From positions 1-64,000 of the forward strand of contig NZ_JALKBA010000017.1 of the NCBI RefSeq assembly GCF_023015805.1: a stretch of 64,000 bases of DNA, written 5' to 3'. The stretch is from Cellulophaga sp. F20128. GTDB lineage: Bacteria; Bacteroidota; Bacteroidia; Flavobacteriales; Flavobacteriaceae. Position 1 is the stretch's first letter. The number at the start of each line of letters is the position of its first letter. Below, piece by piece: positions 47,119 through 55,433 of the stretch. The position numbers were made by a program, and so were the translations under genes. The notes beneath the pieces were generated by a model, which saw only the letters and a program-made list of their open reading frames with translations, had not been told where the DNA came from and did not search any database.

Positions 47119-50028
47119 ATGATGAAAAAGTTAGTTCTTATTAGTTTTATAGGTATCATTTTTACTGGTCATTGCTTCGCTCAAAAATTGAATAATGAGG
47201 CTATTTCGCAACAAATACTTCAATACAAAAAGGATAGTCGAGGTCCCTATAAAGATATTCGATGGTTTTGTACAGATGGTAGTTTACGACAACCGAAAGA
47301 TCCCTGTCCTGACAATATAGGCCCTGGAGTACAACACGCCCGGTATAAGGATGCGGTGGTTCAATTATCAAAGTCCAATCAAATCTATTTAGGGCAAATT
47401 TTAGCCTCTACGTCTAAGGAAGAATTTTGGGATGCTGAAAACAACCACTCTCGATTAAAACAGTATCAACTGGATAGATATTTACGTACCATTGATAATG
47501 GTTGGATCAATGAAAAAGGGCAGTTTTACAGGGGTTCCATTCAGTCTGAAGACGAGGAAGCCTGGGGTATTGATTTTTACAAATGGCTTTTAAAAGATGA
47601 TGCCTTTGTAAAGCGTAATTATTTTTTAATTCGTCAATCTTTAAAAGACATTCCACACAATGGGGATGATAATTTATCGCAACTCATTAGAAGTCAGTCT
47701 AAAGTGATTTCAGATGAATTTTTACCATTTATGGATGTACGGGTCAAAATTCATAGTAGACCAGAAAGTAGCGATATAACCTCCGTTAAAGCATTTAAAG
47801 AGAAGTACAAGGCACAACTATCTAATGGAGTGCTACTTAAAATGGACGAACTTATAAAGACTATGGCTACATTTTATAAACCCATAGCAATACAGTCACT
47901 GATAGGTTCGTCATCCCTGTATCTAAACACATCCCTTGGAGAAAAGATTCAATCTTACATTTCAGGAAATTCTGAAAATAGTGTTCCGGCTGATCTCATT
48001 CCCGAAACGGCAGAACTATTGGTACAGATAAGAGCATCCATTGTTGATGAAAAGCGACCTTTAGCGCGATTACAATTGCTGGATTTGACTTTAAAACTAG
48101 AAGAAATTATTTATAAGAATGCCCCACAATGGCAGCCTGAAAATCTTCAGCAAATGTTGACTAAAATTTGTTATTTAGGTATGGCTACTGTAGGATCTGG
48201 TTATATAGAAATACATGAATGGGAGCAAATCAATTTAAATGCTCCATTAGCCACTGCTACTAATTTAACATTGGAAGAGCTTACCACAGTCCTAGAAAAT
48301 GCACGAAGCTTGGTAGAGTGGAGTTCTTCAATGGTCAAAGCTAACTATCAGAACACGGTAGATATTTATACGGGTTTTGAACCCAAGGCCTATGGCTTTA
48401 TCGATGATAAAATTAGAGGCTCTATTGCCTTACAGCTGGGAGAAAGCGTTGGAAAATTAGGCGATTTTATTGCTGAAGAATCCTCGCTAACCAACAAAGT
48501 TATGGATGTAAGCAACCAAAGTTCGTTTCGTGGCCTTAATCCCGGCTATGCCCTTGGTAAATTGGTTGTAGTTGATGGTTCTCCGGATGAGATAGAAGTA
48601 TCTTCTGATCAGATTTATATATTTCAACGCCCACCAGCAGATTTAAAACCAATTGCCGGTATTGCCACGGTGTCTGAAGGCAATATGGTATCTCATGTGC
48701 AACTATTGGCGCGCAATCTAGGAATCCCTAACGCAGCACTATCTGATGCTAATTTGAAAAATTTAAAAAAATATGATGGATCCCGTGTCTTTTATGCCGT
48801 ATCAAACAAAGGAAATATTATTATAAAGCCCGAAAGTGAGATGACAGAAACGGAGCGCTTACTTTTTGTGAATAAAGAACGCAATGCCGAAAAAATTGAG
48901 GTGCCAGTTGAGCAGATTAATTTAACAGAAACGAACATCTTAAATTTAAGAAGCGTAGATGCCAATGATTCTGGGAAACTTTGTGGACCTAAGGCAGCGA
49001 ATTTGGGTCAGTTAAAAAAGTTATTTCCCGAGAAAGTTGTTGAAGGCTTAGTGATCCCCTTTGGAATTTTTAAAGAACATATGAATTTACCAATGCCTAA
49101 TAGCGAACAATCATATTGGACATTTTTAAACACTATGTTTTCGAAAGCGGAAGCCATGCGGGTTGTAGGAATTCATGAGATGGAGGTTGAAAATTATCAA
49201 CTACAACAGTTGGAGATTTTGCGGGAAGCCATTAAAGCAATTACCTTAAAACCTGAGTTTGTAAAGCAATTGGAAGAAAGCTTTAGTACCATTTTAGGCG
49301 AAAATTTAGGAGATACCCCTGTATTTTTACGAAGTGATACCAATATGGAAGACCTTAAAGATTTTACGGGTGCCGGCTTAAATCTAACCCTTTTTAATGT
49401 GGCCAACAAAGACAAAATTATAGAAGGTATCAAGGCAGTATGGGCATCACCCTACACAGAACGGAGTTTTAAATGGCGTCAAAAATACCTGTTAAATCCA
49501 GAAAATGTATTTCCTTCAATTTTGGTTATTCCAAGTGTAGATGTAGATTATTCGGGGGTTTTAATAACAAAAGGACTTAACAATGGCAATGACAAGGACC
49601 TCACCGTAGCTTTTAGTAGAGGAGCTGGGGGCGCGGTTGATGGGCAGTCTGCCGAAACCTATTTGATAAAAAATCAAGGAGGGACACGGTTTTTAGCACC
49701 GGCGCGAGAAACTTTTTACAATAGGTTACCAATAACGGGTGGTACAACTAAAATGGTGGCTACTTTTGAGGAACCCATACTTAATCCCGGAAATATTGAT
49801 GAGATACACAATTTAGCAAATACCATCCGAGACATACTGCCAAAGGAAACACATTCTGATTATAAAGGGGCCTATGATGTAGAGTTAGGGTTTAAAAACA
49901 ATAAACTTTGGTTGTTTCAAATTAGACCATTTGTTGAAAACAAAAAGGCATTAAGTTCTGATTATTTGGAATCTATTACCCCTAAAATAAATAAAAACAA
50001 AGAAATTTCGCTTGCGAAAAAAATATAA
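47119..50028 (+). CDS. Exported PEP-synthase/glucan-dikinase-like phosphotransferase
   Basis: A ~969-residue protein. The start is placed at the ATG at 47119 because MMKKLVLISFIGIIFTGHCFAQ is a clear signal peptide; the frame upstream is open to a TTG at 47080. Residues ~25-480 are a helical domain I do not recognise. Next comes a swivelling phosphohistidine domain (GNMVSHVQLLARNLGIPNA, H526), then a C-terminal ATP-grasp dikinase domain: GPKAANLGQLKK, FLRSDTNMEDLKDFTGAG with R738, and WLFQIRPF. The PEP/pyruvate TIM barrel of PEP synthase is absent. Histidine domain before ATP domain is the order of plant glucan water dikinase. The next gene follows by 6 bases. ATP use outside the cytoplasm needs explanation. 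Confidence 0.8.
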   Translation: MMKKLVLISFIGIIFTGHCFAQKLNNEAISQQILQYKKDSRGPYKDIRWFCTDGSLRQPKDPCPDNIGPGVQHARYKDAVVQLSKSNQIYLGQILASTSKEEFWDAENNHSRLKQYQLDRYLRTIDNGWINEKGQFYRGSIQSEDEEAWGIDFYKWLLKDDAFVKRNYFLIRQSLKDIPHNGDDNLSQLIRSQSKVISDEFLPFMDVRVKIHSRPESSDITSVKAFKEKYKAQLSNGVLLKMDELIKTMATFYKPIAIQSLIGSSSLYLNTSLGEKIQSYISGNSENSVPADLIPETAELLVQIRASIVDEKRPLARLQLLDLTLKLEEIIYKNAPQWQPENLQQMLTKICYLGMATVGSGYIEIHEWEQINLNAPLATATNLTLEELTTVLENARSLVEWSSSMVKANYQNTVDIYTGFEPKAYGFIDDKIRGSIALQLGESVGKLGDFIAEESSLTNKVMDVSNQSSFRGLNPGYALGKLVVVDGSPDEIEVSSDQIYIFQRPPADLKPIAGIATVSEGNMVSHVQLLARNLGIPNAALSDANLKNLKKYDGSRVFYAVSNKGNIIIKPESEMTETERLLFVNKERNAEKIEVPVEQINLTETNILNLRSVDANDSGKLCGPKAANLGQLKKLFPEKVVEGLVIPFGIFKEHMNLPMPNSEQSYWTFLNTMFSKAEAMRVVGIHEMEVENYQLQQLEILREAIKAITLKPEFVKQLEESFSTILGENLGDTPVFLRSDTNMEDLKDFTGAGLNLTLFNVANKDKIIEGIKAVWASPYTERSFKWRQKYLLNPENVFPSILVIPSVDVDYSGVLITKGLNNGNDKDLTVAFSRGAGGAVDGQSAETYLIKNQGGTRFLAPARETFYNRLPITGGTTKMVATFEEPILNPGNIDEIHNLANTIRDILPKETHSDYKGAYDVELGFKNNKLWLFQIRPFVENKKALSSDYLESITPKINKNKEISLAKKI

Positions 50029-50034
50029 ATTGAG

Positions 50035-51294
50035 ATGAGAAAAATTGGGATAATCTTTACCGTAATTTTAATCTGTACTGCATTTACCACCATACATTAC
50101 TATCCTATTGATGGTTATGCCCATACAGGTATTAAGCGATTAAAGCGCTTGGAACTCATTAAAAGTGGAGAACTTAAAGATGCCACAAAACTTCCTGAAG
50201 GGGCTTTAAAATCCTTTATGGATATTCAACTAAACCTCACTTCTAAAGAAGGTGCTACGGTAGACAGTTATTTACAAGTTGATGAAAGTTTTCAAAAAGA
50301 GATCAACACCTTATTTCGTGGCTTGGATAAAAGTTATTCTTTGGCAGTGTTAGACATCTCAGATCTTGATCATATTCGCTATGCGCAACGCAATGAAACC
50401 GCTGGTTATCAGCCAGGAAGTGTTGGTAAATTAGCCGTCTTGGTGGGGTTATTTCATCAATTGGCAAAAATCTATCCGGACGATTTTGAAAAGCGTTTGG
50501 AGTTATTACGTTCTAAATCGGTTAAAGCAGGGGTTTGGGGTTTAACTGATGAGCACACTATTCCCATTTACAATATAGAAACTCAAAAATTAGTTAAACG
50601 CCAAGTGATCGCTAGCGATGTTTTTAGCTTGTTTGAATGGGCAGATCATATGCTGTCCGTAAGCAATAATGGTGCAGCAAGTATTGTTTGGCGCGAGGTG
50701 CTACTAATGCAAGCTTTTGGAGAAAAATATCCCAGTTTAACGGAAGAAGAAAGTACCGCATATTTTAAAACAACACCAAAAAAAGAATTGACAGATTCAG
50801 GAAATGATGTTGTAAATCTGCCCTTACGCCAATTGGGGATTACTCATGAAGAGTGGCGCCTAGGTAGCTTTTTCACAAGAGGCGCTAACACCTATGTTGG
50901 GGACAAAGGAGGCAGTATTGGCTCTACTCTTGGACTTATGAAATTTTTAGTACAACTAGAACAAGGAACTGTCATAGATGCTGCGTCTAGTTTAGAAATG
51001 AAACGCCTTATGTATATGACAGATAGGCGTATCAGGTATGCGCAAGCCCCAGCCCTAAAAGATGCAGCCGTTTATTTTAAATCAGGGAGTTTGTATAAAT
51101 GCGACAGGAGTAAAGGCGAAGTTTGCGGAAAGTATATGGGGAATGTCCAAAATTTTATGAATTCCGTGGCTATAGTGGAGCACCCTGACAATTGCAACTA
51201 TATTGTGGTATTAATGACCAATGTTTTGCGAAAAAATTCAGCTACAGATCACATGATGTTGGCCTCTAGTATTGATAAAATTATACGGCAGTAG
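50035..51294 (+). CDS. Class A beta-lactamase-like serine hydrolase
   Basis: A 419-residue protein with an N-terminal signal or anchor (IGIIFTVILICTAF). Active-site motifs in order: S129-V-G-K132 (SxxK), SVSNNGAAS near residue 210 (SxN) and YFKSGSLYK near residue 343 (KTG-like KSG). This is the serine penicillin-recognising fold, as in class A beta-lactamases and DD-peptidases. About 90 extra N-terminal residues precede the domain. It is six bases after the dikinase gene, so surely co-transcribed, and overlaps the convergent carrier gene by 14 bases. Its substrate is more likely an envelope component than an antibiotic. Confidence 0.8.
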   Translation: MRKIGIIFTVILICTAFTTIHYYPIDGYAHTGIKRLKRLELIKSGELKDATKLPEGALKSFMDIQLNLTSKEGATVDSYLQVDESFQKEINTLFRGLDKSYSLAVLDISDLDHIRYAQRNETAGYQPGSVGKLAVLVGLFHQLAKIYPDDFEKRLELLRSKSVKAGVWGLTDEHTIPIYNIETQKLVKRQVIASDVFSLFEWADHMLSVSNNGAASIVWREVLLMQAFGEKYPSLTEEESTAYFKTTPKKELTDSGNDVVNLPLRQLGITHEEWRLGSFFTRGANTYVGDKGGSIGSTLGLMKFLVQLEQGTVIDAASSLEMKRLMYMTDRRIRYAQAPALKDAAVYFKSGSLYKCDRSKGEVCGKYMGNVQNFMNSVAIVEHPDNCNYIVVLMTNVLRKNSATDHMMLASSIDKIIRQ

Positions 51295-54115
51295 AGCGTA
51301 TTTCTTGAGCTCGTTCTTGTACTTTAGGGTTTGTTTCTGTTTGTATTACAAAGTCTAATAATGCATTAAATTGTAAAGGGGTAGAATGCTCAATAAGGTA
51401 TAAAACTGCAATCTTTAATTTAGCATCTTTTCGTTTTAACAAGGCGTAGTAACATTCTGTTTCGCTTAAAATTTTAATGTTTAGTTTCTTAATCTTTTCT
51501 TCTGTATTTGTTTCAAACAATATGGATTCAGCTACAGGTATGAGTTCCTTTTTAAGTTCCTTGTCTAGAATGTTATCTAAAAATTCTATTGCATGAATCC
51601 GCTGTTCTTCCTTCCCATTTAAAATGGTATTTAAAATGGGGTCCACATCATGAGGTGGATATTTTATACCCAAAAACCGAAACATACGTTGCAATTGCCT
51701 ATCTAGACGTTGTTCCAATAAAATAATAAGGGCTTTTCTAGCTTCGTCTTCTTGCTTGCTATTTTCAACATCTGTTTTCTTCTTATATTGAATTATAATT
51801 TGTGAATGAATAACAGAGAGGGTGTTTTGGTACAGATAACATTCATCTAAAATTTTAGCTACAATAAAGCGGTCCTTAATTATCAAACTTGGGAATTTCC
51901 ATTTTAAACGCTTTAAAGCTTCAATAGCCTCAATTTTAACTATATGTTCACTGTCATCCGTAAGTTTAATTAATAGGTTTGTCGCCCTTTGAGATGCAAA
52001 TTTTTCGATTACCTGAATAACAAAAGGAACATCATCTTGATCTACCACTTCTTTTTTAAGCATGTGGTACAATTCCTCCATAATGGAATCTCCATAAGAA
52101 AACAGGCTATCTGTGGCCACTTTCCTAAATTCTTTATTGGATAAGTGAGGAATGATAAGTGCAATAAATTGATGGTCTAATGTTTGCGCTGCACTTAAAA
52201 TGGCACTTTGTAAAACATTGCTATTTTTAGCTATTAATTCCTGTTTAATAACCGTATAAAACCGAACCAAATGAGCATGACCAATTGCCTCCAATATGGC
52301 TTGCATACGATGCACTTTATCCCTCTCGGACCATTCTTGATTGTACTCGCGTAAGGCCTTTTCAATCCGTTGTTCCAAGCTGTATTTCTCTTGCAGTACA
52401 GTATTGTTCCTCAATTCCAGGGAAAGTCCAACAAGAGCCGCATTTTTTATAGTTTTGTCTTCTACTTCTAAATAAGTATTAAAAAGTTCTACCGTATTCT
52501 TTTTATAGTGTTTTAACAAATACCTAAAGGCCGATTTTGTTACTTCCTGGCTGTCATCATACACCATAGTCTCAATAATGTCTGATAAATTTTCAGTCTT
52601 TAAAAAGTATAAATTTTCAATTGCTAAGGTCTTCACTTCGGGCGATTCATGTTGTAGAAGATTTTTAATAGCAAAGAAAAACCGTTCGTCTTTTACCTCA
52701 AGAGTCTTTTGAAGCATATGTACTATTTTCCGTTCATTTCCGGTATGCAATACCAAGATTACCGTTTCAACAATAGAAGTAACTTTAATTTCTTCCTTGA
52801 TTACTTTTCCTTTTTTTACTTCCAACGCATCATCAAACAAGGCTTTAAAGGCTACAATATATTCTAGCCTCAAATGATAAATAAAATACAACCAAACTAA
52901 AATTAATACGATAATAATTAAACTGATATAGGTCGATGAGATTTCCAATCCATTGATAAAAAAAATCAGAATAAAACCTGCTAAACCAGTAGCAACACTG
53001 TCAATTACTACATCAGTAAATGTTTTTGTTTTCTTTTTTATCGCTATAGGAATGGGAATAGAAAGTAACTCCGTTGCTGCTTTATTAACCGATTGCTTTA
53101 AACTGCCATCAATTATTTTTATAAAGACTATGACCCAAAGTTGCGGTAATATTAGCAGCAGAATAGACCCCACAAGAATCCCTGATGGCAACCATAACAA
53201 TGATTTTCCAACACCAAAAGTTCCTACAATACGCTTGGTTAAAAACAATTGAATGATTAGAGAAATAACGCTAAGTGTAGAAAACCAAAAGCCGAAAAAA
53301 GCGGTTAAATCTTCCTGATTTGGAATTAATTTTGATGCGTAATCACTGTATTGGTAATCAACGAGTTTCGCAATTAAGACACTAATACCAATAACTACCG
53401 CGATTAAACTAAGTAACTTGGATTGTTTTATTAATTTAATGGGGGATTCCCCCTTGGGACTCGCGCGCAAGGAAAGCTGAAATGAATTTAACTTCACAAC
53501 TTCGTTTTTCCAAATGTATCTTGTAATGGGAATACAACCAATAAGTAATACTGCGGCAACAAATAATAAATCTTCTGTGCCTAAAAAGTTAGTTAATAAG
53601 GAGGTTAAATAGCCCCCAAAAATGCCTCCAGCAATGGCCCCTGCCCCAATAAAACCAAATACACGTTTTGCCTCTCTTGCATTGTACACCAAATTGGCTA
53701 AAATCCAAAACTGAGATGCTGTTAATAATCCAAAAATAGCGACCCAAACATAGGGTATATACAGCAGAACGCCCTTGGCAAGATTAAAATTAAAAGCTAT
53801 AGCAAACAAAACAAGGGAAAACACTGATCCAATGATGGTTCTATCTATGATGATATTTAAAGCATAACGTTCTAGAGCCTTGTCATAAAAATGATACCCC
53901 ACAATAGCTAGTATGGCGGTGAAGACATAAGCCAAAGGCAAGGCTTCTGATGTTAATTCTGAGAGAAAAAGTGAGTTTACAGTAGGTTTTACAATGAGTA
54001 ATACCGTAATAATAATAAAAATATTAGCCTGCAGGAGAAGGGTTTTTGTTAACTCTTCTTCTTTTAAATCAAAGACCTTAAGAATATATAATTTCAGCGT
54101 GTTTTTAATTGACAT
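51281..54115 (-). CDS. Npt1/Npt2-like nucleotide carrier with HEAT repeats
   Basis: A 944-residue protein. The first ~430 residues hold about 12 membrane helices. ANIFIIITVLLIVKPTVNSLFL and WILANLVYNAREAKRVFGFIGAGA resemble the ATP/ADP translocase (Npt/TlcA) family, where an ANxVTxxEAKRFY-like stretch is typical. The remaining ~500 residues are HEAT-type helical repeats, probably cytoplasmic. Bacteroidota homologues of this layout are annotated as Npt1/Npt2-like or MFS transporters; none is characterised as far as I know. The gene is convergent with the dikinase/serine-hydrolase unit and shares 14 bases of 3' end with it. It may move nucleotides across the inner membrane. Confidence 0.7.
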   Translation of the reverse strand: MSIKNTLKLYILKVFDLKEEELTKTLLLQANIFIIITVLLIVKPTVNSLFLSELTSEALPLAYVFTAILAIVGYHFYDKALERYALNIIIDRTIIGSVFSLVLFAIAFNFNLAKGVLLYIPYVWVAIFGLLTASQFWILANLVYNAREAKRVFGFIGAGAIAGGIFGGYLTSLLTNFLGTEDLLFVAAVLLIGCIPITRYIWKNEVVKLNSFQLSLRASPKGESPIKLIKQSKLLSLIAVVIGISVLIAKLVDYQYSDYASKLIPNQEDLTAFFGFWFSTLSVISLIIQLFLTKRIVGTFGVGKSLLWLPSGILVGSILLLILPQLWVIVFIKIIDGSLKQSVNKAATELLSIPIPIAIKKKTKTFTDVVIDSVATGLAGFILIFFINGLEISSTYISLIIIVLILVWLYFIYHLRLEYIVAFKALFDDALEVKKGKVIKEEIKVTSIVETVILVLHTGNERKIVHMLQKTLEVKDERFFFAIKNLLQHESPEVKTLAIENLYFLKTENLSDIIETMVYDDSQEVTKSAFRYLLKHYKKNTVELFNTYLEVEDKTIKNAALVGLSLELRNNTVLQEKYSLEQRIEKALREYNQEWSERDKVHRMQAILEAIGHAHLVRFYTVIKQELIAKNSNVLQSAILSAAQTLDHQFIALIIPHLSNKEFRKVATDSLFSYGDSIMEELYHMLKKEVVDQDDVPFVIQVIEKFASQRATNLLIKLTDDSEHIVKIEAIEALKRLKWKFPSLIIKDRFIVAKILDECYLYQNTLSVIHSQIIIQYKKKTDVENSKQEDEARKALIILLEQRLDRQLQRMFRFLGIKYPPHDVDPILNTILNGKEEQRIHAIEFLDNILDKELKKELIPVAESILFETNTEEKIKKLNIKILSETECYYALLKRKDAKLKIAVLYLIEHSTPLQFNALLDFVIQTETNPKVQERAQEIRSTAV

Positions 54116-54229
54116 ATAATTGTGACAATTTCAACCTTTAATTTTAGATGGAAATCTTGGTGTTAGAATTCCATCGCAAAATTAATGCATTCCTTTTTGA
54201 TAAGTATTCATTTATAGGATTATCAAGTA

Positions 54230-55162
54230 TTAATTAATGACCAATCCACTCTTAGTGCTTGTAGTTTTCATTTTTAAAGCTTTTTCAACAGGTTTAATCA
54301 AATTTCTAATTATTTGTTCCCCATTTTCGTCGTCAATTAATGCTACTAAAATATAGCGCCTACTAGGTTCATTACCCCACACTAAAATAGAATCGGAATG
54401 ATAGCTTTTCCAAGAGCCCGATTTTCTAAACAATTTTGCATTGGGCGCAATTTTCTCAACCGTATTTACGAATTTATGGTGTAATTCTGGATCTCCCATA
54501 ATATCTAACATTTGTCTTGATCTATTTTCATTGACCAACTTACCATAGGCCAGTAAATAATAATACCGACAAACTTGAATGACACTAGCAGCATGACTTA
54601 AGTGTTTCAATGGTTCTCGATTAGTATCACCACCACCGCCATACCGCTTACCAACCCATAATCCACCACCCTTATCCTCATCATAAAACATATATTTAGG
54701 GTCTGTCATAACACTTTCAATTTTTTGATAACCCAACCTATCAATCATTCTGGTGGAAGCCTGATTGTTCGATTTACTAATCATTAAACGCATATCATTC
54801 TTAATAGTAGGCGTTTCTTTAAGTTCTCCCTTTTCAAAGGCATCCATAGCAGATAACAAAATGGCGATTTTTGGTAAACTTGCCGCGTACATCATATGGT
54901 TCCCATTCACACTTGCATATTTCACTTCGTCTTGATTGCTTAAATCTACAACCCCCACCGCCATTTTCTTGGATGCGATTAAATTTTTCCACTCTGGATT
55001 GGCATTGAGCTCTTTTTCTAAACCCTTTTGTAAGTTGGAATTTGTGAGAGAAACTAAGGGATGTATTTTAGAATCGACTACATGCATAGGGAGTCCTTTT
55101 TGACTATATAAGGTTATGTTGTAACCGATAAAAAATAATAAGAAATAAGCCTTCTTTTTCAT
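54230..55162 (-). CDS. Second class A beta-lactamase-like serine hydrolase
   Basis: A 310-residue exported protein (signal peptide ends TLYSQ). Motifs: S95-L-P-K98 (SxxK), S131-N-N and LFRKSGSW (KSG). The length matches a single serine beta-lactamase-like domain. A GGGLWVGKRYGGGGD loop lies where class A enzymes have the omega-loop region, and the usual ExxLN motif is not obvious, so beta-lactam hydrolysis is doubtful. It precedes the nucleotide-carrier gene by 114 bases on the same strand, so the block has one such hydrolase on each strand. Confidence 0.8.
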   Translation of the reverse strand: MKKKAYFLLFFIGYNITLYSQKGLPMHVVDSKIHPLVSLTNSNLQKGLEKELNANPEWKNLIASKKMAVGVVDLSNQDEVKYASVNGNHMMYAASLPKIAILLSAMDAFEKGELKETPTIKNDMRLMISKSNNQASTRMIDRLGYQKIESVMTDPKYMFYDEDKGGGLWVGKRYGGGGDTNREPLKHLSHAASVIQVCRYYYLLAYGKLVNENRSRQMLDIMGDPELHHKFVNTVEKIAPNAKLFRKSGSWKSYHSDSILVWGNEPSRRYILVALIDDENGEQIIRNLIKPVEKALKMKTTSTKSGLVIN

Positions 55163-55351
55163 TTAAAAAATCATTAGTAATTAAGTTATGCAAAAATATC
55201 TAAATTATTGGCTACTAGTTTGTTAAAATTTAAAGCTTCTAAAATAAAAACACACTAGCAAATACGATGTGGCCGCAGCTTTGGATGCTTTTAATCTGTT
55301 AAATTTTGATTTTTATAAATAAAAAATGAGCGGGTAATCTCCCTTTTCAGG

Positions 55352-55383
55352 AAAAAGCCTAAAAACTTAATTTTAGGCTTTTT
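55352..55383. terminator. Strong intrinsic terminator
   Basis: A perfect 13-base inverted repeat, AAAAAGCCTAAAA at 55352-55364 and TTTTAGGCTTTTT at 55371-55383, with a 6-base loop. It works in either direction; on the minus strand it ends the transcript of the 57659-55434 gene. Confidence 0.9.
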
Positions 55384-55433
55384 TATTAATTGTAATCCTT
55401 TGTTTGTGAATTGAATCTAAGTTCTTGGATTTC

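Noticed and set aside
50035-55162. The two serine hydrolases as antibiotic-resistance beta-lactamases
   Set aside because: SxxK, SxN and KSG motifs are present but the ExxLN element is not clear, and the operon context points to an envelope role.
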